NCBI GenBank assembly: GCA_016192705.1
Contig: JACPTQ010000032.1
Span: forward strand, 1-43,756
DNA from: Deltaproteobacteria bacterium
GTDB taxonomy: Bacteria; Myxococcota; JACPTQ01
Reading direction: 5' to 3'
DNA length: 43,756 nt
Shown here: positions 19,301-25,352 of the stretch, one piece after another
Position numbering within the stretch: position 1 is the stretch's first letter
How the letters are laid out: every line of letters begins with the position of its first letter
Position numbers and translations under genes: made by a program
The notes under the pieces: generated by a model
What the model saw: the letters and a program-made list of their open reading frames with translations, nothing else
What the model was told of the DNA's origin: nothing
Database searches by the model: none

Positions 19301-19356
19301 GCGCGGCGACCCGCGCGCTTCGCCGCCGCGTATCGGCTCGCTCAAGAACCCGTTAG
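13345..19356 (+). CDS. Giant lipoprotein with 16 Ig-like repeats and MYXO-CTERM-like tail
   Basis: I choose the TTG at 13345 (about 2003 residues) because AGGGAG lies just upstream and a compact lipoprotein signal follows (ATRRRLALVVSVAATAC). The ATG at 13294 is the alternative. Residues 50-415 form an alpha/beta domain (VVTAFAAGSLVIPMDTTY, later MWLSGNLDGN) that I cannot name. Residues about 419-530 are a DUF11-like domain (FTISYGNTAGGTAEGAV). Residues 537-1905 are 16 tandem units of about 85-86 residues, each with two cysteines, of the form FECKLD...W..C..P and GSHTFxVRAxDAAGN. An Asp-Gly-Gly-rich linker follows, then a Cys, a hydrophobic helix and an Arg cluster (RALRRR), matching a MYXO-CTERM sorting tail. 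It is probably an anchored, stalk-like surface protein for adhesion or contact. It overlaps the convergent regulator gene by four bases. Confidence 0.88.
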   Translation: MSVRGGATRRRLALVVSVAATACTDRSIDNGAESARPEETRTVKQAVVTAFAAGSLVIPMDTTYQDNGMLKAFGLVYTLVKRGVPVRWAILTPKAQGATDFTASGVDFQTGAVITDFGYRGGPFIIDSADRATAVPIVQAWHGAGNVTTVHDMTAAFSADVRSTITVAPRIAVFVDGYETILFGYLNAAGITDSAGQAWPAALDATGVYAGYPDILNATETKGPVNGSNDGALFRAGGVPDFCQFAVAHHPLSAIDNEVRREVRQWLASSASVHAFMECEAILAFENNVATGRFLSTAGVKQDSSTAPTPLTNRTPDNAISQYDGTIQANNSAFAMDSLTKNGGSWKATVATHLNRSTSALGTRVMWLSGNLDGNAAQGKVTYLTGHQYPTTLPISASAQTNGSRLFLQSLLDPGCTTAVPSPTLTFTKSAPAYTNGSSITFTISYGNTAGGTAEGAVIKDAIPAGTTFVSATGGGTFASGVVTWTLGDLAPGASGSVSVTVSVASDGTYTNEALLNYRVGPTAKALASNTTTTVRDTAEPTTTIVSGPANPTNSPIATFDFSSDDPLATFECNLDAAGWAACSDPVTFTGLSETPHTLDVRAKDAAGNSDGTPATHTWTVDTTPPDTSFSVTPSDPSNTPNPTFGFTSTESPATFECKLDSGSWAPCTNPKSYSGLGDGSHTFQVRAMDAATNTDPSPASYTWTIDATAPDTSITSNPPAATPATSATFVFTSTETPSTFECKLDTGAWTPCTSPQSYSGLSEATHTFQVRATDAATNTDPTPAPYTWSVDATAPNTTITSNPPLASNSTSASFAFTSDESPVTYECRFDTGPWASCTSPQSFSGIADGSHTFAVRATDAAGNMDGSPASYTWTVDTVAPDTSFLSTPPSASNSSAASFSFTSLDGTATFECRLDSGSWSVCTSPASLSGLADGSHTYDVRAKDPAGNTDASPASYTWTVDTAIPETSFTATPPVLSNTASASFSFSSNEVGATFDCKLDTGAWTACASPRDLTGLADGSHTFWVRAKDAAGNVDASPAPYTWAIDTVVPDTNLTSTPPSQSASGNASFGFSSLDVTATFECKLDTGAWGVCTSPTSYSSLADGVHAFQVRAKDPAGNVDASPESYTWTIDTGPPDTSITSSPPTLTNGTSANFAFTSNEGSVTYECKLDAAAWSSCTSPVSFTGLSAGSHTFLVRATDAAGNVDATPASYPWTIDTTAPDTSLTSTPPAVTSSTSATFVFSSLDGTATFECRLDGAAWAACTSPTDYTGFADGSHAFDVRAKDPAGNVDATPASYTWSIDTTAPDTSITASPAATTAAKSAAFEFASADTAATFECRVDGAPWSTCTSPATYSALAEGNHTFDVRAKDPAGNVDATPASFTWTIDLTAPDTAIATKPAAISNVSSPSFGFTSNEVGATFECKLDGAALWTACATPVTFAGVADGSHSLDVRAKDVAGNLDSTPATYTWVVDTVAPDTTIDSGPAALVATSSASVTFSSNDTAATFECKLDGAPSFTACISPFALTGLSDGPHSLEIRARDQAGNTDATPATHAWTVDTSAPVVAIVSGPPAQSGSASATFDFSSNETGVTFECKLDSATGWTACTDPVTFNSLVDGSHTLSVRAKDAAGNVSTSPASQTWIVAPGAPNTSVTSGPSNPTDQTSATFVFSSDLAGVSFECRLDGASSFTACPGTATFPGLGDGEHTLQVRAKTNEGVVDPTPATWTWIVDTDATPGTTIVSGPSSPTSETAAAFDFSSDVAGVSFECKLDSATTFTACTDPAVFNGLVDGTHLLAVRAKDAAGNVDPTPATWTWIVDTAATPETTVALGPPTTNAPSNATFSFSSDVGDATFECRLDTAEAFGACANPVTYTALLDGPHTLEVRAKATTGAVDPTPATWSWTVGSEVVDGGPDAGGGAPSQDAGVSADGGSSPEDAGAIGGGVSAPDGGESLVNETPSGSDGGCAVAATSNSTPHLGFALLIVVGAATRALRRRVSARSRTR
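14953..19059 (+). repeat. 16 tandem coding repeats of about 257 bases
   Basis: Sixteen in-frame units encode the two-cysteine Ig-like modules of the giant lipoprotein. Nucleotide identity between units is moderate. Both cysteines are kept in every unit, as are the DGSHTF-like strand and the closing TWxVD in nearly all. The last four units (from about 18270) form a subfamily ending DPTPATWTW. This points to at least two rounds of duplication. Confidence 0.85.
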
Positions 19357-19772
19357 CGTCGGGCCAACTCTTCGCGGAGCTCCCGTATTTCACGATCTCT
19401 CGCGCGATTCGCGGCGATGCGCCGGATTCGCCATTCCAACTCGCGGTAGCTGAACGGCTTCGTGAGCAGGTCGCTCACGCCCGCGTCCATCGCCGCCGTC
19501 GCCGCATCGGCCGTTCCGTACGCGGTCATCAAGACCACATCCACCTCGGGCGCGCACCGCTTGATTTCCCGAATGAGCTCAAGCCCATTCATTCTTGGCA
19601 TCCGCAAGTCCGTCAAAACCACGTCCCACCTCGCTTCCGCCAATTGCTTGAGCGCAACCTCGGCGTTCTCAACCGGTCTTGCGATGTAGCCATCCCCCTC
19701 AAGCAACTTTGCCGTTGTCTCTCGCGATAGCCGTTCGTCATCGACCACAAGAATCTTTAACCCTGCTGCCAT
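19353..19772 (-). CDS. Single-domain response regulator (receiver only)
   Basis: This is a phospho-receiver protein of 139 residues. Visible signature residues are the acidic pair in LKILVVDDE, the phospho-acceptor Asp in VVLTDLRMP, Thr in LMTAYG and Lys in LTKPF. The sequence resembles NtrC-type receivers, but a charged helix of about 25 residues follows and then the stop, so there is no AAA+, HTH or other output domain. The start at 19772 is chosen for GGAGGG eight bases upstream. A TTG at 19808 overlapping the kinase stop is possible but lacks that support. It lies directly downstream of the kinase gene and probably receives its phosphate. Output would need a partner protein. Confidence 0.88.
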   Translation of the reverse strand: MAAGLKILVVDDERLSRETTAKLLEGDGYIARPVENAEVALKQLAEARWDVVLTDLRMPRMNGLELIREIKRCAPEVDVVLMTAYGTADAATAAMDAGVSDLLTKPFSYRELEWRIRRIAANRARDREIRELREELARR

Positions 19773-19804
19773 CGATCGCCCTCCGTCACTGGCCCCAAGC
19801 CACC

Positions 19805-21145
19805 TCAATCGCTCCCCAGCGGTGCCCCCGGGAACCGCATCGTGACAACCGTTCCGACACCAACCTCACTCTCAACAGTCACCGTACCGCCATGCTCTTC
19901 GACGATTCGTCGCGCCATGGCGAGTCCCAGCCCCGTGCCTTCTCCAACCGCCTTTGACGTGAAGAAAGGGTCGAACACCCGCGTGAGATCAACCGGCGCG
20001 ATACCTACGCCGGTGTCGCGCACGACCAATTGTGCGAACGAAACGCCGTTCAGCTCTTCGTTCGTCGTGACCGAAACCGCGCCACCCACGGGTGTCGCAT
20101 CGAGCGCGTTGTCAATGATGTTGAGGAGCGCCTCGCTCACGCGCATCGCGTCGACGTGTACGATCGGAATACGCCCGAGCCCAACTTGCAGTTTGATGCC
20201 CGCTTGCTTCGCCCGTTCTTCAACGAACCGAACGCCGTCGCGCACGATGTTGTTGAGGTCAACGCGGGCGCGCTGCGGCGGATCCTCGCGTGTTAACACC
20301 AAGAGGCGTTGCGTCACCCCCTCGATGCGCGACAGCCCTTCGCCCATCAGCGCGAGGGTCTCCGCGGTATCGGTGACGCCTGCGACCTTTGACTTTAGTA
20401 ACTCGACGCAGTTCATCACGCCATGGAGAGGGTTTCGCACGCTGTGGGCGACGCCCGCCGACAACTCACCGACACGCGCCAGGCGCTCACGCGACAGAGC
20501 GACGCGGCCGCTCTCTTCGCGCTCGGCTTCAGCAAGTCGGTGACGCGCGGCGATCGACTGCACGAAATAGATGACACCGAATTGCATGACGACAAACGCC
20601 ATCAGGTAGCCGAACAGATACCCCGGTGAGCTCCAATAGCCGGGCGAGAGAAAAAGAGTTTCGGTGCCCCCGAGGAAGAGGGGATGATGAGCGAGAAGGT
20701 CGACGTGTTTGCCGATGACGAAGATGGCGTGCGACGCCGTCGAGATGACGCCGAGGGCGATTGCGCTCTTGAGCGGAAGGAGCATGGCTCCTATGGCCAC
20801 AAGGAAAGCGAAAAACATCGCGAACGGATTTCCGATGCCGCCTGAGAGGTGGAGCAAACAGGCGAGCGCCGAGCTGTCGAGGATCATTTGCACGAAGACC
20901 GCGCGCTCGACCGTGGTGATTTGAATCTTCGAAGCCGCGCGTGACCAGCGCCAGTAACCTAAATTGTAGAGAACCATCGCAAGGGCGATGGCGATAAGCG
21001 GTAACGGCTCGCGGACGATGCGCATGAATCCTGTAGCAGTGATGGTGACGGCAATGCCCGCAAGAGCGATCCATCGGAGAGACACGAGCCACCGCAAGCG
21101 ATCGATGAGATACGCCCGTCGTGCGTTTTCGCGAGGGGAGGCCAT
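19805..21145 (-). CDS. Membrane sensor histidine kinase, RegB/PrrB-like
   Basis: The protein has 446 residues. Residues 20-198 contain about six transmembrane helices. The loop after the third carries GGIGNPF (102-108), matching the GGxxNPF motif that binds ubiquinone in RegB-type redox sensors. A HisKA domain follows with phospho-acceptor His234 in AGVAHSVRNPL, then an ATPase domain (N-box NIIDNALDAT, DTGVGI, GTGLGLAM). The residue after the histidine is Ser, where most kinases have Glu or Asp. A Cys sits in VMNCVEL downstream of the His. The start at 21145 is preferred because it follows GGGAA and begins just before the first helix. Divergent from it runs the fatty-acid operon, whose control it might sense. 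Confidence 0.87.
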   Translation of the reverse strand: MASPRENARRAYLIDRLRWLVSLRWIALAGIAVTITATGFMRIVREPLPLIAIALAMVLYNLGYWRWSRAASKIQITTVERAVFVQMILDSSALACLLHLSGGIGNPFAMFFAFLVAIGAMLLPLKSAIALGVISTASHAIFVIGKHVDLLAHHPLFLGGTETLFLSPGYWSSPGYLFGYLMAFVVMQFGVIYFVQSIAARHRLAEAEREESGRVALSRERLARVGELSAGVAHSVRNPLHGVMNCVELLKSKVAGVTDTAETLALMGEGLSRIEGVTQRLLVLTREDPPQRARVDLNNIVRDGVRFVEERAKQAGIKLQVGLGRIPIVHVDAMRVSEALLNIIDNALDATPVGGAVSVTTNEELNGVSFAQLVVRDTGVGIAPVDLTRVFDPFFTSKAVGEGTGLGLAMARRIVEEHGGTVTVESEVGVGTVVTMRFPGAPLGSD

Positions 21146-21300
21146 TTCAGATTCCCACAACGTAGCCTGGTCCCTGCGCACCTGACGTGGCGTGGTTGGC
21201 CGCGCGCAAAAAATTCGCCACGCAGCCCCACCCTGCATCGGTCTTGCGCCGTGCGGGGATGATGGAGCCCGCAAAACGATGGACTGCAAGAGTGATTCCG

Positions 21301-21329
21301 TGGACGGTCAGGTGCCGTCGTGAGAACAT
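21301..21329 (+). promoter_or_regulatory. Candidate promoter of a leaderless gene
   Basis: TGGACG (21301-21306), a 17-base spacer ending in TGA, and GAACAT (21324-21329) are followed by six bases and the ATG at 21336. The -10 is poor, but the geometry equals that at 12144-12179. Confidence 0.33.
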
Positions 21330-21335
21330 GTCGAC

Positions 21336-22232
21336 ATGATGACGCCGACGCCAGCCGCAATCGCTCTCGCGCTGATGGCTCTCACGCGCGGTACGGGCGG
21401 TGCGCCGGCGGAGGCAAATGGAGGCCCTAAAACCGGAACCGCGGTGTCGGAGTTGGTTGCGACGCTAACAAAGGACCCGGCCTCGTTCGTTGTTGCCGCG
21501 ATAGCCCTTGAGCAGTGCGGCGATGAATCGGGGCGATGCATCGCGATGGCCCGGCGCGTGTTTCGCGCGAGCCGCGTCGTTGCGCGCGCCGTTAAGAGGT
21601 CGGGGACGCGTGGGTTTGCCGCGTTCGTGCGCCGGCAGCAGAACGTCGTGGCGGCGGTGTTTCGGTGCATCGCCATCGCGCGCGCGGAATGGGCGCTGCG
21701 AAATCCGAACGCGGGACGAAGTCGAAGCTCGTTTCGTGCGTTGCGCGAGGGAGAAAAACTGCTCGACGTCGCGCTGATTTCTGGACGATTGCCGCGCCGG
21801 CTCCCGCCCGGTCTCGCGTTTCTGAAACGGTTCGTTGTGCGCAAAGTTGCGGGCGCCGCGGACGATGCACTCGCACTTGGATCCGGGAACGTGCCAGTGA
21901 CTGATTCGAAAGCGGGCGGTGCGGCGCGTCCCGCTGAATCTACGGAAGGCGCGGCTCGCACACGTTCGCCAGATGGAAAACGGGACATCGACGCGCTTCC
22001 TAATTTCCTCTGGCGAAAGTCAGAGCTCGATGCGCGCGACACCGACAAGGTGCCGCTCAAACGGATCATCGCGGAGCTCAGGGGCATTGCAGAGATCGTG
22101 AACAGGGGCGTGCCGATTGGCGGCGGCGTATCGATTCGCCCCGACAAGGTCGAGGGGCATTGGGGAATTCGAATCATGGGAGTCTTCGCGGAAGAGGAAG
22201 ACGACGCCGTGGACCAGGCAAGTCCGCGCTAG
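21336..22232 (+). CDS. Exported protein of unknown function (298 residues)
   Basis: The N-terminus is hydrophobic and Ala-rich (AAIALALMALTRG), like a short signal peptide or anchor. Residues 40-190 are helical and Arg/Ala-rich. A low-complexity linker (about 190-225) leads to a C-terminal block with IRPDKVEGHWGIRIMGVF. No known family is recognised. There is no Shine-Dalgarno; a -10-like hexamer sits six bases upstream. Two adjacent ATGs (21336, 21339) are equally possible starts. The gene lies 130 bases before the fatty-acid operon on the same strand and could be its first member, though the gap argues against tight coupling. Confidence 0.7.
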   Translation: MMTPTPAAIALALMALTRGTGGAPAEANGGPKTGTAVSELVATLTKDPASFVVAAIALEQCGDESGRCIAMARRVFRASRVVARAVKRSGTRGFAAFVRRQQNVVAAVFRCIAIARAEWALRNPNAGRSRSSFRALREGEKLLDVALISGRLPRRLPPGLAFLKRFVVRKVAGAADDALALGSGNVPVTDSKAGGAARPAESTEGAARTRSPDGKRDIDALPNFLWRKSELDARDTDKVPLKRIIAELRGIAEIVNRGVPIGGGVSIRPDKVEGHWGIRIMGVFAEEEDDAVDQASPR

Positions 22233-22362
22233 GTCCGCATTTCCTGCGTATCGCGTTAATTCGGGCGCAAGACGCGCACCGTAAACGACTAAACCACATG
22301 AGTTTCCTCGCCGGGCGCGTGGCATTGATGTTGAACGCGATCCGCGCAGCCAGGAAAGGGGA

Positions 22363-24087
22363 ATGGGCGCGTTGGAGGACGGAGAGTCGGGTGGTACTGC
22401 GTTTTTACCGGATCGGCAGCTGGATGTGCGTGCGGCGGTTCTCAGTCATCGCGCTTTGCCGCAACCCAAAGTTCGCACTGTCGCCGAGCTGATCACCAAG
22501 TGGCGTCGCGACGACCACGCCGATCCGCTCACGTTCATCGACACACAAAGTCCAAATTCTCCGCTTGCAATTGATCGTTTGCTCGACAAGTCGGAGCGTT
22601 TTGCGTCGGCCCTTTTGTCGCGTGGGCTTGGCGCGGGTGATCGCGTGCTTCTCCTCTTGCCGAGCGGCGAGGAGTTCGTCGCAGCCTTTTTTGGGGCGCT
22701 CATGGCGCGCACGGTTCCCGTCCCATGCGTCTTTCCGGTTGTGCTCGGCGACCCTAAGCCGCTCTTGGCGAACCTTGCCCCGATCGTCGCGAGCGCGCGT
22801 CCAAGGCTGCTCATCACTCTGCCGCAGGTTGCGGGCCCCGCGGCTGAATCGATCATGTCAAACGTTGGAGGCACGAAGGCCGTCCTCATACCGGAGATGG
22901 CGCACGCTACGCCACGCGCAGCCTCGCTTCCAGAAATCGACGAAAACGATCTTGCGCTCATTCAGTACACTTCGGGACCACTTGGCGAGCCGACGGGTGT
23001 CGCCTTAACTCACAATAATATCCTCGCCAATATTGATGGGATCGCATCCGTCTTACGGCTCAGCGACGCCGACATCGCACTGACGTGGGTGCCGCTCGTT
23101 CACGACATGGGCCTCATCGGCATGCTCCTCACGAGCTTTTACGCGCGGGCGCAACTCTTCGTGATGCCACCGCAGGTCTTTCTCATGCGACCGCATGCCT
23201 GGCTTCGCGCGATTTCGGATCTGCGCGCGACATTGTCCGCGGCGCCAAACGCCGCCTATCAGCTTTGCGTTCGACGCGTTACGGACCGCCATATGGAGGG
23301 ACTTGACCTTTCATCGTGGCGACTCGCATTGAATGGGTCTGAGTTTGTTCAGGCCACGACGGTCGATGCGTTCGCCGAGAAGTTTGGGCGCGTCGGGTTT
23401 CGTCGCAGCGCCTTCTACCCGCTTTACGGGCTTGCGGAAAACGCACTAGCGGCGACGTGCCCGGACCTCGAGCGCGCGTTCGTGGTGTCGACGTCTGGAG
23501 ATGGTGCAACGCCCGTCGTCGGCGTCGGTCGGCCGATCCGCGGGCAAGAGGTGGCGATTGTCAATGACGCCGGGGAAGTTGCGCGTGAACGTGAGGTCGG
23601 TGAGATCATCGTGCGCGGCCCTTCTGTCATGCGTGGCTACTTCAACAACGAACCCGCGACAGCGCGCGTGTTGTCTGGCGGCTGGCTTTACACCGGCGAT
23701 CTCGGATTCATTGAGCACGGGCAATTGTTTGTCGTGGGGCGCAAGAAGGAGATGGTTATTAAAGTTGGTCGGAACTACTACCCACGCGACATCGAGGAGG
23801 CCGCCGAGTCGGTGGCAGCGCTCGAGGGGGGGCGCGCGCTCGCCTTTGCATCGCCAAGCGCGACGGAAGGCACGGAGGATTTGGTGCTGATCGTTGAGAG
23901 CCGTGCGTTGGACGAAGCCGCCCGCCGGCAGCTGACCTTGGACGTAAACGGCGCCCTGCTTGCGAACGTTGGAATTCGTGCGGACCGTGTCGTGCCGATT
24001 CCGCCGGGGCGGATTTCGGGCGCGTCCCATCGCGCGGCGATTCGCGGTGAGCTTCGGCGCGAATTCGGAGACGGTCGCCTCGCATGA
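22363..24087 (+). CDS. Fatty acyl-AMP ligase-like protein lacking A3 and A10 lysines
   Basis: This ANL-superfamily protein of 574 residues has the FAAL layout: TWVPLVHDMGLIGMLLTSFY (241-260), SAAPNAAYQLCVRRV, YGLAENALAAT, YTGDLGF and GRNYYPRDIE. FAALs activate fatty acids as acyl-adenylates and pass them to an acyl carrier protein, and an ACP is encoded two genes downstream. Two key lysines are absent. The A3 loop reads YTSGPLGEPTG (202-212), with Thr211 for Lys and Pro-Leu for the usual Ser-Thr. The A10 motif reads RISGASHRAAIR, with Ala554 where SGK supplies the catalytic Lys. Adenylation may be impaired or altered. AGGAAAGGGG just upstream supports the start. The stop overlaps the next start by four bases. 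Confidence 0.85.
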   Translation: MGALEDGESGGTAFLPDRQLDVRAAVLSHRALPQPKVRTVAELITKWRRDDHADPLTFIDTQSPNSPLAIDRLLDKSERFASALLSRGLGAGDRVLLLLPSGEEFVAAFFGALMARTVPVPCVFPVVLGDPKPLLANLAPIVASARPRLLITLPQVAGPAAESIMSNVGGTKAVLIPEMAHATPRAASLPEIDENDLALIQYTSGPLGEPTGVALTHNNILANIDGIASVLRLSDADIALTWVPLVHDMGLIGMLLTSFYARAQLFVMPPQVFLMRPHAWLRAISDLRATLSAAPNAAYQLCVRRVTDRHMEGLDLSSWRLALNGSEFVQATTVDAFAEKFGRVGFRRSAFYPLYGLAENALAATCPDLERAFVVSTSGDGATPVVGVGRPIRGQEVAIVNDAGEVAREREVGEIIVRGPSVMRGYFNNEPATARVLSGGWLYTGDLGFIEHGQLFVVGRKKEMVIKVGRNYYPRDIEEAAESVAALEGGRALAFASPSATEGTEDLVLIVESRALDEAARRQLTLDVNGALLANVGIRADRVVPIPPGRISGASHRAAIRGELRREFGDGRLA

Positions 24088-25076
24088 ACGTTGTCGTCGT
24101 GGGCGGGACCGGGTTTCTCGGTCTCAACATCGTCGAGGCTTTTCGAGACGCCGGACACCATGTCGTCGCGACGCGGCGTCCCTCCTCAAACACGATTTTT
24201 TTGCGACGCCTCAAAGTCGGCATGGCAACGGCGTCGTTGACCGATGTTGATTCGCTCGTCTCGGTGCTGTCGGGCGCTGACGTCGTTTGCTTTGCCGCAG
24301 GCCACTACCCGCGCTTCTCGATCGACACCACGGCGCACGTCGCCCGCGCTGTCGCTGAGGTTGCAAACGTGCTCGAGGCCACGCGCCGTGCGGGCGTCGC
24401 GCGATTCATCTACACGGGCACGGTCGCAACGGTGGGCCGTCCGCGCGAGGATCGCCCAGCGGTCGAGACCGACGGAACCGCCGCGACGCCAGAGGGCTCA
24501 ACGTACATCGCGGTCAAACTCGCCATGGAGCGGGAAATCGAGCGCGCCTCACGGTCGGAACTCGACGTCATTACATTGCTCCCGACAGCGTGTATCGGGC
24601 CGTACGACCACAAGGTCGGAACAGGGTTTTTTCTCGTCGGGCTTGCGAACGGACTTTTGGACGTTTATGTCGACGGAAAGATTAACATCGTCGATGCGCG
24701 TGACGTGGCGCGTGCGCATGTCGCAGCGGCCGAAAAGCGGCGTCGTGGTGAACGCTTCATTATCGGTGGCACGAACATCCGCGTCGAAGAACTCTTTCGG
24801 CGCGTGGCAGAGCGATTTGAGGTGGCGATGCCGTCGCGGTGTCTCGACCCCGAGGCGGCGATTGCGTTTGCGATCGACGAGGAAGCCCGCGCTTCGAGCG
24901 AGAAACCGCCCGGTCGACCCAAAATCTCGCGCGAAATGGTCGACCTCATCATTCACGGACAGTTCGTCGATTCCGAAAAAGCGGCGCGTGAGCTTGCCTT
25001 CACGGTCCGTCCGCTCGACGAAACGATCGCGGCGGCGCACGCGTGGTATCGGGCCAACGGTTATTTGAAGCGATAG
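24084..25076 (+). CDS. NAD(P)-dependent epimerase/dehydratase (extended SDR)
   Basis: This is a 330-residue extended short-chain dehydrogenase/reductase. The Rossmann motif GGTGFLG is at residues 7-13 and the catalytic YxxxK is Y141/K145 (YIAVK). The C-terminal pattern RELAFTVRPLDETIAAAHAW followed by YRANGY resembles HpnA-like and dihydroflavonol-reductase-like members. The family oxidises or reduces hydroxyl and keto groups on sugars, steroids or acyl chains; the substrate is not evident. It starts inside the stop of the ligase-like gene (ATGA overlap), so the two are translationally coupled. In this operon it may act on a carrier-bound or released acyl product. Confidence 0.88.
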   Translation: MNVVVVGGTGFLGLNIVEAFRDAGHHVVATRRPSSNTIFLRRLKVGMATASLTDVDSLVSVLSGADVVCFAAGHYPRFSIDTTAHVARAVAEVANVLEATRRAGVARFIYTGTVATVGRPREDRPAVETDGTAATPEGSTYIAVKLAMEREIERASRSELDVITLLPTACIGPYDHKVGTGFFLVGLANGLLDVYVDGKINIVDARDVARAHVAAAEKRRRGERFIIGGTNIRVEELFRRVAERFEVAMPSRCLDPEAAIAFAIDEEARASSEKPPGRPKISREMVDLIIHGQFVDSEKAARELAFTVRPLDETIAAAHAWYRANGYLKR

Positions 25077-25094
25077 CAAGGGAGGATGCTCACA

Positions 25095-25352
25095 ATGGGA
25101 ACGACCAAAGAAAAAGTTGCTGACCGCGTGTTCGGGATTCTCTCGGAACTCGCGGCGATACCGCGCGGCGATATTCGCGGTGGCGATCGATTGCGCGAAG
25201 ACCTTGGGCTCGATTCGATGCAGAACATGGAGTTGTTGTCGCGGGTCGCCGAGGAGTTCAACATCGACCCCGACATGGACAAGGTGATGAAGGTTGTCAC
25301 CGTTGATGAAGTCGTGACGCTCCTCGCGGGACACATCGGGGTCGGGGAATGA
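25095..25352 (+). CDS. Acyl carrier protein
   Basis: This is a free-standing carrier of 85 residues. The phosphopantetheine motif is DLGLDSMQNMEL, with Ser41 as attachment site, in a typical four-helix acidic fold. The ATG at 25095 is chosen because AAGGGAGG is correctly spaced from it; an ATG at 25086 would touch that site. The stop overlaps the radical SAM start (ATGA), so stoichiometric coupling is likely. Between an acyl-AMP-ligase-like gene, a radical SAM and an acyl-CoA-dehydrogenase-like gene, it most likely carries the fatty acyl substrate, as in the stand-alone ACPs of lipopeptide starter units. Confidence 0.93.
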   Translation: MGTTKEKVADRVFGILSELAAIPRGDIRGGDRLREDLGLDSMQNMELLSRVAEEFNIDPDMDKVMKVVTVDEVVTLLAGHIGVGE

